This document shows positions 1 to 8,749 of a stretch of 64,000 nucleotides of DNA, in pieces. Where the stretch lies: positions 62,001 to 126,000 of the forward strand of contig DDFF01000012.1 of the NCBI GenBank assembly GCA_002337045.1, read 5' to 3'. The translations under genes and the position numbers were made by a program. Position 1 is the stretch's first letter. Each line of letters starts with the position of its first letter. Under the pieces are notes generated by a model that saw only the letters and a program-made list of their open reading frames with translations, searched no databases and was not told where the DNA came from. Source of the DNA: Bacteroidetes bacterium UBA1935. GTDB lineage: Bacteria > Bacteroidota > Bacteroidia > Chitinophagales > Chitinophagaceae.

Positions 1-225
1 AACGAAGGACAGAAGACAGGAGAATTTAAGAAGAATATAGACGTACAGATGCTGATGTCTACCATGCTGGGAACAGCCAACCAGGTTATGACCACACAAG
101 ACTTCTACCGAGAAGTAAACAATATGACAGACCTGCCGGACGAAGAATTTTTGAAAATACTGAAGAAAAAACTACGCGCACATTTACAAGCACTATTTAA
201 AGCAATCTTAAAAAATGAGGACTAA
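1..225 (+). CDS. TetR/AcrR-family transcriptional regulator, C-terminal part (5' truncated)
   Basis: An open frame enters at base 1 and ends with TAA at 223-225, giving 74 residues of the C-terminal ligand-binding part of a helical regulator; the DNA-binding N-terminus lies outside the window. The fragment is all-helical in appearance and ends in a Lys/Leu-rich tail. Its last 11 bases overlap the start of the TolC gene, so the regulator and the efflux genes are probably one transcript. The TetR assignment rests mainly on this position upstream of an efflux operon, because the diagnostic helix-turn-helix is not visible. Confidence 0.6.
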   Translation, partial: NEGQKTGEFKKNIDVQMLMSTMLGTANQVMTTQDFYREVNNMTDLPDEEFLKILKKKLRAHLQALFKAILKNED

Positions 226-1564
226 ATACTACATAATGGCTCTATTGCTACCCTTCAGCTATATAGCCAATGCACAAAACAGTAGAAGCTTATCGCTGGA
301 TGAAGCGATAAGTCTGAGCCTGAAAAACAGCAAAGACATCAGGCTGAATGAAGCAAAAATTAAAGAAGCAACAGCATCGTTGAATGAAGCCAGAGGCCGC
401 AGACTACCGGACTTAAGTGTGTCGGGCAGTTATCTGCGCCTGAATCAACCCAACGTTGATTTAAAAGTGAAACTGGGCAACAGCTCTTCTACCGGCACAG
501 AAGGTTCGGGTAGCAGTTCAGGCTCCGGTGGTGGCTTGGTTGTAAATGAGGCATCATATGTACTGGCCAATCTGTCAGTACCGGTATTTGCAGGGTTTAA
601 AATTACCTATGGTGTGCAAGCTGCAAAATACCTGCAAAAAGCTGCTACACTGGATGCAGCTAAAAACAGGGAAGAAGTAATTACAAATACAATAGCCGCC
701 TACAGCAATATGTACAAAGCCAAAGCAGCACTGGAAATTGTAAAAGAAAACCTGAAACAGTCTAAAAATCGTGTAGCAGACTTCAGTAATCTGGAACGCA
801 ATGGCCTGATGGCAAAGAACGATTTACTAAAAGCGCAACTACAGCAATCTAATATAGAGCTTGCACTGCTGGATGCTGAAAACAACTGGAAAATCACCTA
901 CATATCAATGAACCTGATGTTGGGACTGCCTGAAGAAACAGAACTGATACCTGATTCTACAGCATTTGCAGTAACTAATGACAGCAAAACATTTGAGGAA
1001 TGGGAAACAATAGCGTTGCAAAACCGTAAAGACCTTGAAGCCATGAACTGGAGAGTAAAAGCTGCACGTGCAGGCGTGAAAGCAGCCTATGGCGACTACT
1101 ACCCTTCTGCAGCACTGACAGGTGGCTATGTAGCAGCTAACATTCCGGGTTTGGTAACACTTACCAATGTAGTAAATGGTGGTATAGGCGTAAAATATAC
1201 TCCTTCATCATTATGGAAAGCAGGCGCTAAGGTAAGAGAATCAAAAGCTCGCTTGCAAGAAACAGAAGCCATGGGCGATATGCTGAATGATGGCATCAGG
1301 CTGCAGGTAGCGCAGGCTTATCAAAACTATCTGTCGAGCATCAAGAAGATAGATGTATATAACAAAGCATACGAACAGGCTAGTGAAAACTACCGCATTG
1401 TAAAAAACAAATACGACAACAGCCTTGCAACTACTACAGACCTGCTTGATGCGGACGTTGCTGCATTGCAGGCAAAACTTAATTACTCATTCTCAAAAAC
1501 AGATGCAGTAGTTGCTTACAAAAAACTATTGCTGACAACAGGAACAATTAAAGAAAACAATTAA
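215..1564 (+). CDS. TolC-family outer membrane efflux protein
   Basis: The 449-residue product has a signal peptide of about 20 residues ending near NAQ, followed by two outer-membrane-efflux repeats made of long alpha-helical stretches rich in Ala, Glu and Lys. Such proteins form the trimeric outer-membrane duct of tripartite pumps. An insertion rich in Gly and Ser at about residues 90-107 sits where a surface loop is expected. The ATG lies inside the end of the upstream regulator gene (11-base overlap), and the HlyD-type adaptor follows 26 bases downstream. It is therefore the exit duct of the pump made with the next two genes. The substrate cannot be told from sequence. Confidence 0.93.
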   Translation: MRTKYYIMALLLPFSYIANAQNSRSLSLDEAISLSLKNSKDIRLNEAKIKEATASLNEARGRRLPDLSVSGSYLRLNQPNVDLKVKLGNSSSTGTEGSGSSSGSGGGLVVNEASYVLANLSVPVFAGFKITYGVQAAKYLQKAATLDAAKNREEVITNTIAAYSNMYKAKAALEIVKENLKQSKNRVADFSNLERNGLMAKNDLLKAQLQQSNIELALLDAENNWKITYISMNLMLGLPEETELIPDSTAFAVTNDSKTFEEWETIALQNRKDLEAMNWRVKAARAGVKAAYGDYYPSAALTGGYVAANIPGLVTLTNVVNGGIGVKYTPSSLWKAGAKVRESKARLQETEAMGDMLNDGIRLQVAQAYQNYLSSIKKIDVYNKAYEQASENYRIVKNKYDNSLATTTDLLDADVAALQAKLNYSFSKTDAVVAYKKLLLTTGTIKENN

Positions 1565-1590
1565 TCAACAAATCCATTATTCTGAATTAT

Positions 1591-2688
1591 ATGCAACAGG
1601 AACATAAACAAGAACAACCAAAACCAAAAAGCAAACGTTTTGCAATAGTATTAGGTGCACTGGTAACGGTGGGTGCAATATTTGGCATCACTAAATATGT
1701 ACATGCACTGCACCATGAAGAAACAGATGATGCACAGATAGATGCCTACATAAGCCCTGTGATACCACGCGTACCCGGGTATGTAAACGAAATACGTGTT
1801 ACCGATAACCAATTGGTAAAAAAAGGTGATACCCTGCTGATACTGGACGACAGAGATCTGAAAATAAAACTGCAACAAGCAGAAGCTGCACTACTGGCTG
1901 CGCAAAGCGGACTGGGCATAGCAGAGGCAGGTTCATCAGCATCGCAGGCAAATGTGGCTACAAGTGCAGCAAATGTAACGGCACTGAATGCACAGGTGGA
2001 AGCCGCCAAGGTAAATGTATGGCGAGCAACACAAGATTATAACAGGTATAGCAACCTGATAAAAGACCACTCTATCACACAGCAACAGTTTGAACAGGCA
2101 CAAGCCGCTAAACAAACTGCAGAGCAACAACTAAAAGCAGTTAATGAACAAAAAGAAGCAGCTATCCGTCAGGGTAACGCAGCCAGCTCACAAAGCAGTG
2201 CATCTTCAAAACAAATCAACGTTGCTGATGCTACCATCAAACAGAAAATGGCTGAAGTAGAAGCTGCAAAACTGAATCTTTCTTACACGGTAATCACGGC
2301 TCAACAAGATGGCCAGGTTTCTAAAATCAATATTCAACCTGGTCAACTGGTACAGGCTGGTCAGGCACTATTCAATGTTGTGGGTGCAAATGAACTATGG
2401 GTTACTGCAAACTTCAAAGAAACACAGCTTGAAAAAATGAAAGTAGGACAGAAAGTTATTGTTACTGCCGATGCGTTTTCAGGACATGAATTTGAAGCAA
2501 AATTGGTTTCGCTTTCTCCTGCCACCGGTTCAAAATTTGCACTGCTCCCTCCGGACAATGCATCCGGCAACTTCATCAAAGTAGTCCAACGCGTACCTGT
2601 TAAGATTGCTTTTACTAACATGAAAGATGAAGCAGTAAAACAATTGCGCCCGGGTATGAACGTACTGGTAGATGTACACCTTGACTAA
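1591..2688 (+). CDS. HlyD/EmrA-family membrane fusion protein
   Basis: This 365-residue periplasmic adaptor has a short basic N-terminus, one transmembrane helix at about residues 17-37, and the EmrA-type motif HHEETDDAQIDAYI just after it. A first biotinyl-lipoyl half follows, then a long Ala/Gln-rich coiled-coil hairpin at about residues 90-225. The second lipoyl half (VSKINIQPGQLVQAGQ) and a beta-barrel come last. The family links an inner-membrane transporter to a TolC duct. It sits between the TolC gene and the DHA2 transporter gene with short gaps, which fits an EmrAB-TolC-like drug efflux operon. Confidence 0.94.
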   Translation: MQQEHKQEQPKPKSKRFAIVLGALVTVGAIFGITKYVHALHHEETDDAQIDAYISPVIPRVPGYVNEIRVTDNQLVKKGDTLLILDDRDLKIKLQQAEAALLAAQSGLGIAEAGSSASQANVATSAANVTALNAQVEAAKVNVWRATQDYNRYSNLIKDHSITQQQFEQAQAAKQTAEQQLKAVNEQKEAAIRQGNAASSQSSASSKQINVADATIKQKMAEVEAAKLNLSYTVITAQQDGQVSKINIQPGQLVQAGQALFNVVGANELWVTANFKETQLEKMKVGQKVIVTADAFSGHEFEAKLVSLSPATGSKFALLPPDNASGNFIKVVQRVPVKIAFTNMKDEAVKQLRPGMNVLVDVHLD

Positions 2689-2721
2689 AACAACATTCAC
2701 TAACGTTTTATAAAAAAACGT

Positions 2722-4305
2722 ATGACAGATCAGAATTCACTGGTAGAATACGGTTATCGCAGGGTAATCATTACCATTACGGCCATATTATGTGCCCTGC
2801 TGGAAATCGTAGATACTACCATCGTAAACGTAGCATTGAACGATATGCGCGGCAATCTGGGTGCCACCCTCAACGAGGTAGGTTGGGTTATTACCGCCTA
2901 CGCCATCGCCAATGTGATAATAGTGCCTATGACCAGTTGGCTCTCGCAACAATTCGGCAGGAGTAACTACTTTGCGGTATCAATAATAATATTCACCGTT
3001 TCATCTTTTCTATGTGGTAATGCAACCAATATATGGGAGCTTGTATTCTTCCGCTTTATGCAGGGCCTAGGTGGCGGTGCGTTGTTGGTAACATCACAAA
3101 CCATCATTACAGAAAGCTATCCTGCGGAAAAAAGAGGTATGGCACAGGCTATATATGGCCTTGGTGTAATTATCGGACCAACACTTGGACCACCATTGGG
3201 TGGTTACATTGTTGACCACTTTTCCTGGCCGTATATATTCTACATCAACATTCCTATAGGTGTAGTAGCAACATTGCTTACACTACAATATGTGCGTAGC
3301 CCTAAATATGCTGAGAAAAAATCGAGCAAAGAGATTGACTGGTGGGGAATGATATTTCTTGCAGCGGCTGTTGGCTCTCTGCAGTATGTACTGGAACGCG
3401 GACAGGAAGAAGACTGGTTTGCAGACCCTACAATTACAGCCCTAACAGTAACGAGTGTATTGTCTTTCTACTTCTTTATATGGAGGGAGCTTACTTTCAA
3501 GAACCCTATTGTAGAACTGAGAGTATTGAAAAACGGCAACCTGCGTATTGGTACCATACTCTCCTTCATACTTGGGTTGGGCTTGTACGGCTCTACATTC
3601 GTAATACCATTGTACACGCAAGCTACTCTTGGGTGGACGGCACAACAATCGGGTATGTTGATGATACCAGCAGCTATTACAACAGCATTCATGATGCCTA
3701 TAATAGGTAACCTGTTACAGAAAGGTGTACCACAACAATACCTTGTGGCAGGTGGTATGCTGCTCTTTGCTATCTATAGTATCTGGGGATATTATATTTT
3801 AACACCTGATACAAGTTCCGAAGCTTTCTTCTGGATGTTGATAACCCGTGGTATAGGTATGGGTATGTTGTTTATACCAATTACCACACTTTCGCTATCT
3901 ACCCTTAAAGGACAACAGATTGGACAAGGCGCAGCCTTTACAGGTATGATGCGTCAGTTGGGGGGCTCCTTTGGTATCGCAATGATTACTACATTCATAT
4001 CTCGACGTTCTATGATGCACAGAAGCAATCTGGTAAGCCATATGACAACAGACAATGGCCTGTTTCAGCAAAAGCTCAATGGCATGCAACAGAGCTTTAT
4101 GGCAAAAGGCATGACAAGTGATGCGGCATTAAACAGTGCATACAAGCTAATGGACTTTAGTGTCAATAAACAGGCAAGCGTACTATCGTACATGGATGTG
4201 TTTCTCTATCTGGGTATTTTGTTCCTGATATGCATACCATTTATACTAATGGTAAAAAACAATAAAGAAAAGGGACAGAAAATCAGTATGGCTGACGCAC
4301 ACTAA
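2722..4305 (+). CDS. DHA2-family MFS drug:H+ antiporter (EmrB/QacA type)
   Basis: The 527-residue product has about 14 hydrophobic segments, as is usual for DHA2 drug:proton antiporters. Family motifs include LEIVDTTIVNVALNDM in the first helix, GWVITAYAIAN, and a motif-C-like GVIIGPTLGPPLGGYIVD in helix 5. It would be the inner-membrane engine of the pump with the upstream adaptor and duct. A strong hairpin terminator follows about 20 bases after the stop, marking the end of the operon. Substrates are probably hydrophobic drugs or toxic metabolites, but this is inference from family membership. Confidence 0.95.
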   Translation: MTDQNSLVEYGYRRVIITITAILCALLEIVDTTIVNVALNDMRGNLGATLNEVGWVITAYAIANVIIVPMTSWLSQQFGRSNYFAVSIIIFTVSSFLCGNATNIWELVFFRFMQGLGGGALLVTSQTIITESYPAEKRGMAQAIYGLGVIIGPTLGPPLGGYIVDHFSWPYIFYINIPIGVVATLLTLQYVRSPKYAEKKSSKEIDWWGMIFLAAAVGSLQYVLERGQEEDWFADPTITALTVTSVLSFYFFIWRELTFKNPIVELRVLKNGNLRIGTILSFILGLGLYGSTFVIPLYTQATLGWTAQQSGMLMIPAAITTAFMMPIIGNLLQKGVPQQYLVAGGMLLFAIYSIWGYYILTPDTSSEAFFWMLITRGIGMGMLFIPITTLSLSTLKGQQIGQGAAFTGMMRQLGGSFGIAMITTFISRRSMMHRSNLVSHMTTDNGLFQQKLNGMQQSFMAKGMTSDAALNSAYKLMDFSVNKQASVLSYMDVFLYLGILFLICIPFILMVKNNKEKGQKISMADAH

Positions 4306-4323
4306 TTCTTTTTCATATTGAGT

Positions 4324-4363
4324 AATAAAAATCCCCCCGATAACTTATCGGGGGATTTTTATT
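4324..4363 (+). terminator. Rho-independent terminator of the efflux operon
   Basis: A GC-rich stem (ATCCCCCCGATAA paired with TTATCGGGGGAT) is flanked by an A-run and a T-run. It lies immediately after the MFS gene and is symmetric enough to work in both directions. Confidence 0.9.
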
Positions 4364-4457
4364 ACAACAAATTTCGTTGTTAACAATATGTAAATCCAAG
4401 CATTTTATGGTGTTTGTACATTAATGACTTATTATGTTTGCTGATTAAGTATTGCAA

Positions 4458-5645
4458 ATGTCTAATATAAGGGTATACTTCCTCAACCTCAATAGTATAC
4501 GCTTCGTTGCAGCTCTGGCTGTAATGATTCACCATATAGAGCTGACCAAGTATTGGTTTGGTCAGCCGAATATATATACTACCTCTTTTGTTGGTGGTGT
4601 GTTCGGTCAATTGGGTATAATCCTGTTTTTTGTACTTAGCGGCTTCCTTATTACATACCTGCTGCTGGCAGAACAACAAGCTACAGATACAATATCTATC
4701 AAGAACTTTTACATTCGCAGGATACTAAGAATCTGGCCGCTTTATTATTTCATCGTTATACTAGGCCTCTTTATACTGCCACACATAAAAGCAATGGCAG
4801 TGCCTGGCTATACAGAAGAAATACACAATCATTTTCTTGCTAAAACACTGATGTTCCTGTCTTTTATACCCGATGTGGCCTATGCTGTGTACAAACATGT
4901 ACCCTATGCTGAGCAGGCATGGTCTGTAGGTGTAGAAGAACAGTTTTATGTAATATGGCCATTACTGATAGCACTTGTTGTGCGCCAAAAGAAAACGTTG
5001 GGCATGCTGATAGGTGTAATAGGATTTTATACCGCCATCAAGATAGGCTCCATAATACTAAATAACAGATACGAGCATAATATAGCCATCAATGATTTTT
5101 ACCAGTTCTGGCAAAACTTCTGTATAGATTGTATGGCAATTGGTGGTATTGGGGCATATCTGCTTTTCTACAAAAAAGAGAAGGTACTGAAGGTACTGTA
5201 CAATAAGTATCTGCAGATAGCACTGTACCTTATAGTGTTTGTTATTACAATCAAAGGCTTTGCTGTACCATACTTTACGTATCAATTATACTCACTGATA
5301 TTTGTGGTACTGATACTCAATCTTGCTTCAAATCCGAAATCTGTATTAAACCTCGAATACAAGCCACTCAATTATCTTGGCAAGATATCTTATGGCCTTT
5401 ACATGTACCACAATATAGTATTGGCCGCTTGCCTGAAATTCCTGCTATATGAAGGCATTACGCTCAATTCTGTATGGGGCAATGTTTTGTATTACGCAGT
5501 AGCCATTACCATTACAGTAGCTATAGCTTCCCTTTCTTACGAGTACTTTGAAAAATGGTTCATTACGGCTAAAGTCAAGTATTCAAAAATTGTAAGTGGC
5601 GACAATGCCATAACAGAAGAAGTACCTGAGTCGAAAACAACATAG
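4458..5645 (+). CDS. Acyltransferase 3 (OafA-like) integral membrane protein
   Basis: The product is about 395 residues with roughly ten transmembrane segments. It begins with the typical acyltransferase-3 N-terminus LNSIRFVAALAVMIHHIEL, which holds the conserved Arg and His, and carries EEQFYVIWPLL further on. Such enzymes O-acylate surface polysaccharides, lipids or other envelope molecules. The start chosen is the ATG at 4458; a TTG six bases upstream is in frame but less likely. A TATGTTTG element at 4433-4440 could be its -7 box. It stands alone after a terminator, with the transglutaminase-like gene 15 bases downstream, so the two may be co-transcribed. The acceptor is unknown. Confidence 0.9.
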   Translation: MSNIRVYFLNLNSIRFVAALAVMIHHIELTKYWFGQPNIYTTSFVGGVFGQLGIILFFVLSGFLITYLLLAEQQATDTISIKNFYIRRILRIWPLYYFIVILGLFILPHIKAMAVPGYTEEIHNHFLAKTLMFLSFIPDVAYAVYKHVPYAEQAWSVGVEEQFYVIWPLLIALVVRQKKTLGMLIGVIGFYTAIKIGSIILNNRYEHNIAINDFYQFWQNFCIDCMAIGGIGAYLLFYKKEKVLKVLYNKYLQIALYLIVFVITIKGFAVPYFTYQLYSLIFVVLILNLASNPKSVLNLEYKPLNYLGKISYGLYMYHNIVLAACLKFLLYEGITLNSVWGNVLYYAVAITITVAIASLSYEYFEKWFITAKVKYSKIVSGDNAITEEVPESKTT

Positions 5646-5660
5646 CTTATATTTGTATGT

Positions 5661-6218
5661 ATGGTAAACTTCAGCATACAATCCGGAAGAGAAATCAGTA
5701 ATCAGTTCTTACAAAGAGGCATATCAACCTTTGAAGAAGCGTGTAGCTATGTAAAATCAATTGCGTATGGAAGAAATACAGATAAACTGGATATTTACTG
5801 TGTGCTGAATGACAATATAGGCACTTGTAGCACCAAGCATGCACTACTAAAACGCCTTGTAGATGAAAATGGCCAAACAAGTATAGAGCTGGTAATGGGC
5901 ATTTTCCGTATGAATGCCCAAAATACCCCACAAACAAAGAAAGTACTATTTGAATATGGCTTGGAATACATACCCGAAGCGCATAACTACCTCAAATACA
6001 ATGGCTCAGTAATTGATTGTACTACTACTACTAAAACATTAGACTTTCAGCCTGATTTGCTTGAAGAATCCATTATTGAGCCCGAACAGATAACAGATTA
6101 TAAAGTGGCTTACCACAAGCAGTTTTTGTCTGAATGGTTAAAAACGGCAGAAATACCCTATACGCTCGACGAAATATGGGCTATCAGGGAGAAATGTATT
6201 GCAGCGCTTGGCCAATAG
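5661..6218 (+). CDS. Transglutaminase-like (cysteine protease-fold) protein
   Basis: This 185-residue cytosolic protein has no signal peptide. It shows the spaced residues expected of a transglutaminase-like triad: Cys56 in GTCSTKHALL at the start of a helix, His108 in EAHNYL, and Asp119 in SVIDCT. I infer from this that it is a small hydrolase or amidase of the transglutaminase superfamily; the exact family was not recognised. It follows the acyltransferase by 15 bases. No substrate can be proposed from context. Confidence 0.55.
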   Translation: MVNFSIQSGREISNQFLQRGISTFEEACSYVKSIAYGRNTDKLDIYCVLNDNIGTCSTKHALLKRLVDENGQTSIELVMGIFRMNAQNTPQTKKVLFEYGLEYIPEAHNYLKYNGSVIDCTTTTKTLDFQPDLLEESIIEPEQITDYKVAYHKQFLSEWLKTAEIPYTLDEIWAIREKCIAALGQ

Positions 6219-6269
6219 CTCAGATATAGGGTTTTCCGTTACAATTCGGCTTAAAACAAAGTATTTTCT

Positions 6270-6277
6270 TACCTTTG
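6270..6277 (+). promoter_or_regulatory. Promoter -7 element of the nusB operon
   Basis: TACCTTTG matches the Bacteroidota -7 consensus TAnnTTTG and lies 26 bases upstream of the nusB ATG. No clear TTTG -33 element is visible at the usual distance. Confidence 0.6.
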
Positions 6278-6303
6278 CGCGTCAAACAGGTTCTTAATAT
6301 CAT

Positions 6304-7242
6304 ATGATCAGCCGCAGAAATATACGGGTAAAAGTGATGCAGACGTTGTATACGTTGGCCAGCATGGATACCATAGCATTGGAACAACAGAAAAAGACAG
6401 GCACTACCCTACTGAATGACAAACTCAACCGTTCTCTGGATTTATTTGTAGTATCTATACTATACACTTTCCGTACAGCACAATATGTTGAAACAGATGC
6501 TATGCAAAGAGCATCTAAATATCTGCCTACTGCCGAAGACCTGAACGTTAACACCAAAATTGCAGGTAATGAATACATGTGGGATGTACTGCAAAACCAG
6601 ACTTTCTCTGAAAAAGTGAAAGAAGCTAAACTGGATCAGTACATAGATGACGAATGGATTAAAAAACTGTATCTCCAACTGGTTCAGCAACCTGAATACA
6701 TAAAATACACAACTGCTAAAGAGCGCGAAACAGCCCGTGAAAAAGCAATACTTCAACTGATTTGGGAAAAGCTGATTTGGGAAAATGAAGCCCTTCAGGA
6801 ACACTTCATGGAAGAACTGCCTGGTTGGGAAGATGACAAAGATATGGCTGCTATGCTGATGGAAAACTTCTTCAAAAGCAGCAGCAAAATCAACTTTCTG
6901 AATCTGATTTCTGCAGAAAAACGTGAATATGCTCACAACCTGATGCATACTGTTCTTGAAAAAGAAGATTACTGCATGGAGTTGATTCAACCCAAACTGA
7001 TAAACTGGGATGCTGAACGCGTAGCACTGATAGACCTGTTGCTGCTACGTATGGGTGTATGTGAAATGCTCTACTTCCCTACTATACCAACAAAAGTTAC
7101 TATTAACGAATACATAGAGATAGCCAAACAATATAGCACACCGCAAAGTGGACAGTTTGTGAATGGCGTTCTGGATAATATTCTAAAAGATCTGGAGAGA
7201 GAAAACCTTATACGCAAACAAGAACGTAACCGTAAGTCTTAA
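6304..7242 (+). CDS. nusB: Transcription antitermination factor NusB, long Bacteroidota form
   Basis: The 312-residue product begins ISRRNIRVKVMQTLY, the usual start of NusB. Its C-terminal third carries the conserved RNA-binding fold, for example LRMGVCEMLYFPTIPTKVTINEYIEIAKQY and then FVNGVLDNI. NusB with S10 binds boxA RNA and suppresses termination in rRNA operons. It is about twice the length of the E. coli protein; a long form with an N-terminal extension is usual in this phylum. It begins a close series with DUF1573, yajC and coaE (gaps of 12, 20 and 14 bases). Confidence 0.95.
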   Translation: MISRRNIRVKVMQTLYTLASMDTIALEQQKKTGTTLLNDKLNRSLDLFVVSILYTFRTAQYVETDAMQRASKYLPTAEDLNVNTKIAGNEYMWDVLQNQTFSEKVKEAKLDQYIDDEWIKKLYLQLVQQPEYIKYTTAKERETAREKAILQLIWEKLIWENEALQEHFMEELPGWEDDKDMAAMLMENFFKSSSKINFLNLISAEKREYAHNLMHTVLEKEDYCMELIQPKLINWDAERVALIDLLLLRMGVCEMLYFPTIPTKVTINEYIEIAKQYSTPQSGQFVNGVLDNILKDLERENLIRKQERNRKS

Positions 7243-7254
7243 ATTTGCTTTATT

Positions 7255-7779
7255 ATGAAAAAATTATTGTTCGTAATTACGGCATCAACATTAGCTTTTG
7301 CTTCTTGCAAAGAAGAAACTCCCAAGAACGGATCCGGCAAATTCACTGCTGATCTTGTAAACAATCCTGCCAGTGCTGAAGGTGTAGACAAAGCTACGCT
7401 TAGCGAGTTGCCTACGATGGACTTTGACGATACTACCCACAACTTTGGCAATATGCAGGAAGGTGAGGTTGTTACTTATGATTTTGATTTTAAGAACAAC
7501 GGTAAAACACCTCTAATCATCAGTAGTGCAAAGGGCTCTTGTGGTTGCACCGCACCTGACTTTCCGCGCGATCCTGTAAAACCGGGAGAAACCGGAAAAA
7601 TAACTGTTAAGTTCAACTCTGCAGGCAAACCAAACCATCAGGAAAAATCAGTTACCATCGTTACCAACTCTGCAAAAGGGACACATATGCTTTATATCAA
7701 AGCAGATGTAACTCCGGGCAAAGCAGACCCTAACGTAATCTCTACCACACTGAATACTGAAACACATAAACAATATTAA
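7255..7779 (+). CDS. DUF1573 domain lipoprotein
   Basis: The 174-residue product has a lipoprotein signal ending LAFASC (Cys19). A DUF1573 beta-sandwich follows, seen in THNFGNMQEGEVVTYDFDFK, SSAKGSCGCTAPDFP and ITVKFNSAGKPNHQEKSVT. The family is abundant in Bacteroidota and related to ASPM-SPD-2-Hydin/MSP folds; its function is not established. It is placed between nusB and yajC, an order I believe is common in the phylum. The start ATG lies 12 bases after nusB. Confidence 0.9.
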   Translation: MKKLLFVITASTLAFASCKEETPKNGSGKFTADLVNNPASAEGVDKATLSELPTMDFDDTTHNFGNMQEGEVVTYDFDFKNNGKTPLIISSAKGSCGCTAPDFPRDPVKPGETGKITVKFNSAGKPNHQEKSVTIVTNSAKGTHMLYIKADVTPGKADPNVISTTLNTETHKQY

Positions 7780-7799
7780 TCTCAATAAACACAAATACA

Positions 7800-8141
7800 A
7801 TGTTCGTAAATCTGATGACAATCCTTTTACAGACTCCACAGGGAAGTCCTTATTTTTCACTGATTTTCATGGTAGGTATGATTGCCGTGATGTATTTCTT
7901 CATGATTCGCCCGCAGGCTAAACGTGCTAAAGAACAAAAGAAATTTCAGGAAGCTATTGCAGCAGGTGAAAAAATCATTACTACTGCCGGTATACATGCT
8001 GTTATCAACCGCGTAAACGAAGACGGCACACTGCAAATCGAGGTTAGCCGTGGTTCTTTCATGACTATCGACCGCTCTGCAGTTTCAATGGAAATGACTG
8101 CTGCATTCCGCAAAAAAACAGAAGGTACAGCAACTAAATAA
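7800..8141 (+). CDS. yajC: Preprotein translocase subunit YajC
   Basis: The 113-residue product has one N-terminal transmembrane helix (FSLIFMVGMIAVMYFFMI), followed by the family signature RPQAKRAKEQKKFQ and then AIAAGEKIITTAGIHAVI. YajC is an accessory membrane protein of SecDF-SecYEG. An alternative ATG at 7815 would remove five residues. It lies between DUF1573 and coaE in the same series. Confidence 0.95.
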   Translation: MFVNLMTILLQTPQGSPYFSLIFMVGMIAVMYFFMIRPQAKRAKEQKKFQEAIAAGEKIITTAGIHAVINRVNEDGTLQIEVSRGSFMTIDRSAVSMEMTAAFRKKTEGTATK

Positions 8142-8155
8142 CTCATTTACTACCT

Positions 8156-8749
8156 ATGCTGAAAGTAGGTATAACAGGGGGCATTGGCTCCGGAAAATCT
8201 GTCGTATGCCGGGTGTTTGAAACACTCGGCATACCTGTATTTGACGCTGATGCAGCAGCCAAATACATTATGGAACATGATGAAACTGTAATCACTGCCG
8301 TAAAGCAGCTATTCGGGAACGAGGTATATAAAAACAATCTACCCGACCGACAGCAGATAGCATCATTGGTATTCGGTAAGCCTGCATTGCTACAGCAACT
8401 CAATCAGATTATTCATCCTGCAGTGCTGACGTATGGTAATGAATGGATGAATAAACAGTCTGCACCTTACACCATAAAAGAAGCTGCAATCTTCTTTGAA
8501 AGTGGCAGCTATACACAAATGGATATTATGGTGGGTGTATATGCACCAAAAGACATTCGTCTGCAGCGTGCGCTGCAACGTGATGGCGCTACAGAAGAAA
8601 AGATTTTGCAGCGAATGGCAAACCAAATGGCTGAAGATGAAAAAATGAGTCGTTGTGATTTTGTCATCAACAACTATGGCTCCCACGCCATCATACCACA
8701 AGTATTAGAGCTACACCAGATTTTTCTTCAAAAAGCTAATGCAGTTTAG
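8156..8749 (+). CDS. coaE: Dephospho-CoA kinase
   Basis: CoaE phosphorylates the 3'-OH of dephospho-CoA in the last step of coenzyme A synthesis. The 197-residue product has the P-loop GGIGSGKS at residues 8-15, the dephospho-CoA-binding region FDADAAAKYIMEHDETV, and the lid Arg residues in RLQRALQRDGATEEKILQRM. It ends the nusB series. Its stop codon overlaps the stop of the convergent M1 peptidase gene by four bases, leaving no room for a terminator between them. Confidence 0.95.
   Translation: MLKVGITGGIGSGKSVVCRVFETLGIPVFDADAAAKYIMEHDETVITAVKQLFGNEVYKNNLPDRQQIASLVFGKPALLQQLNQIIHPAVLTYGNEWMNKQSAPYTIKEAAIFFESGSYTQMDIMVGVYAPKDIRLQRALQRDGATEEKILQRMANQMAEDEKMSRCDFVINNYGSHAIIPQVLELHQIFLQKANAV

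Noticed and set aside
4380..4450. Attenuator or small gene before the acyltransferase
   Set aside because: Only a weak promoter-like element is visible; no start codon with a sensible frame precedes 4452.
8746..8749. Frame error at the coaE/M1 junction because the genes overlap
   Set aside because: Both proteins end as their families do; a four-base convergent overlap of stop codons is possible and harmless.
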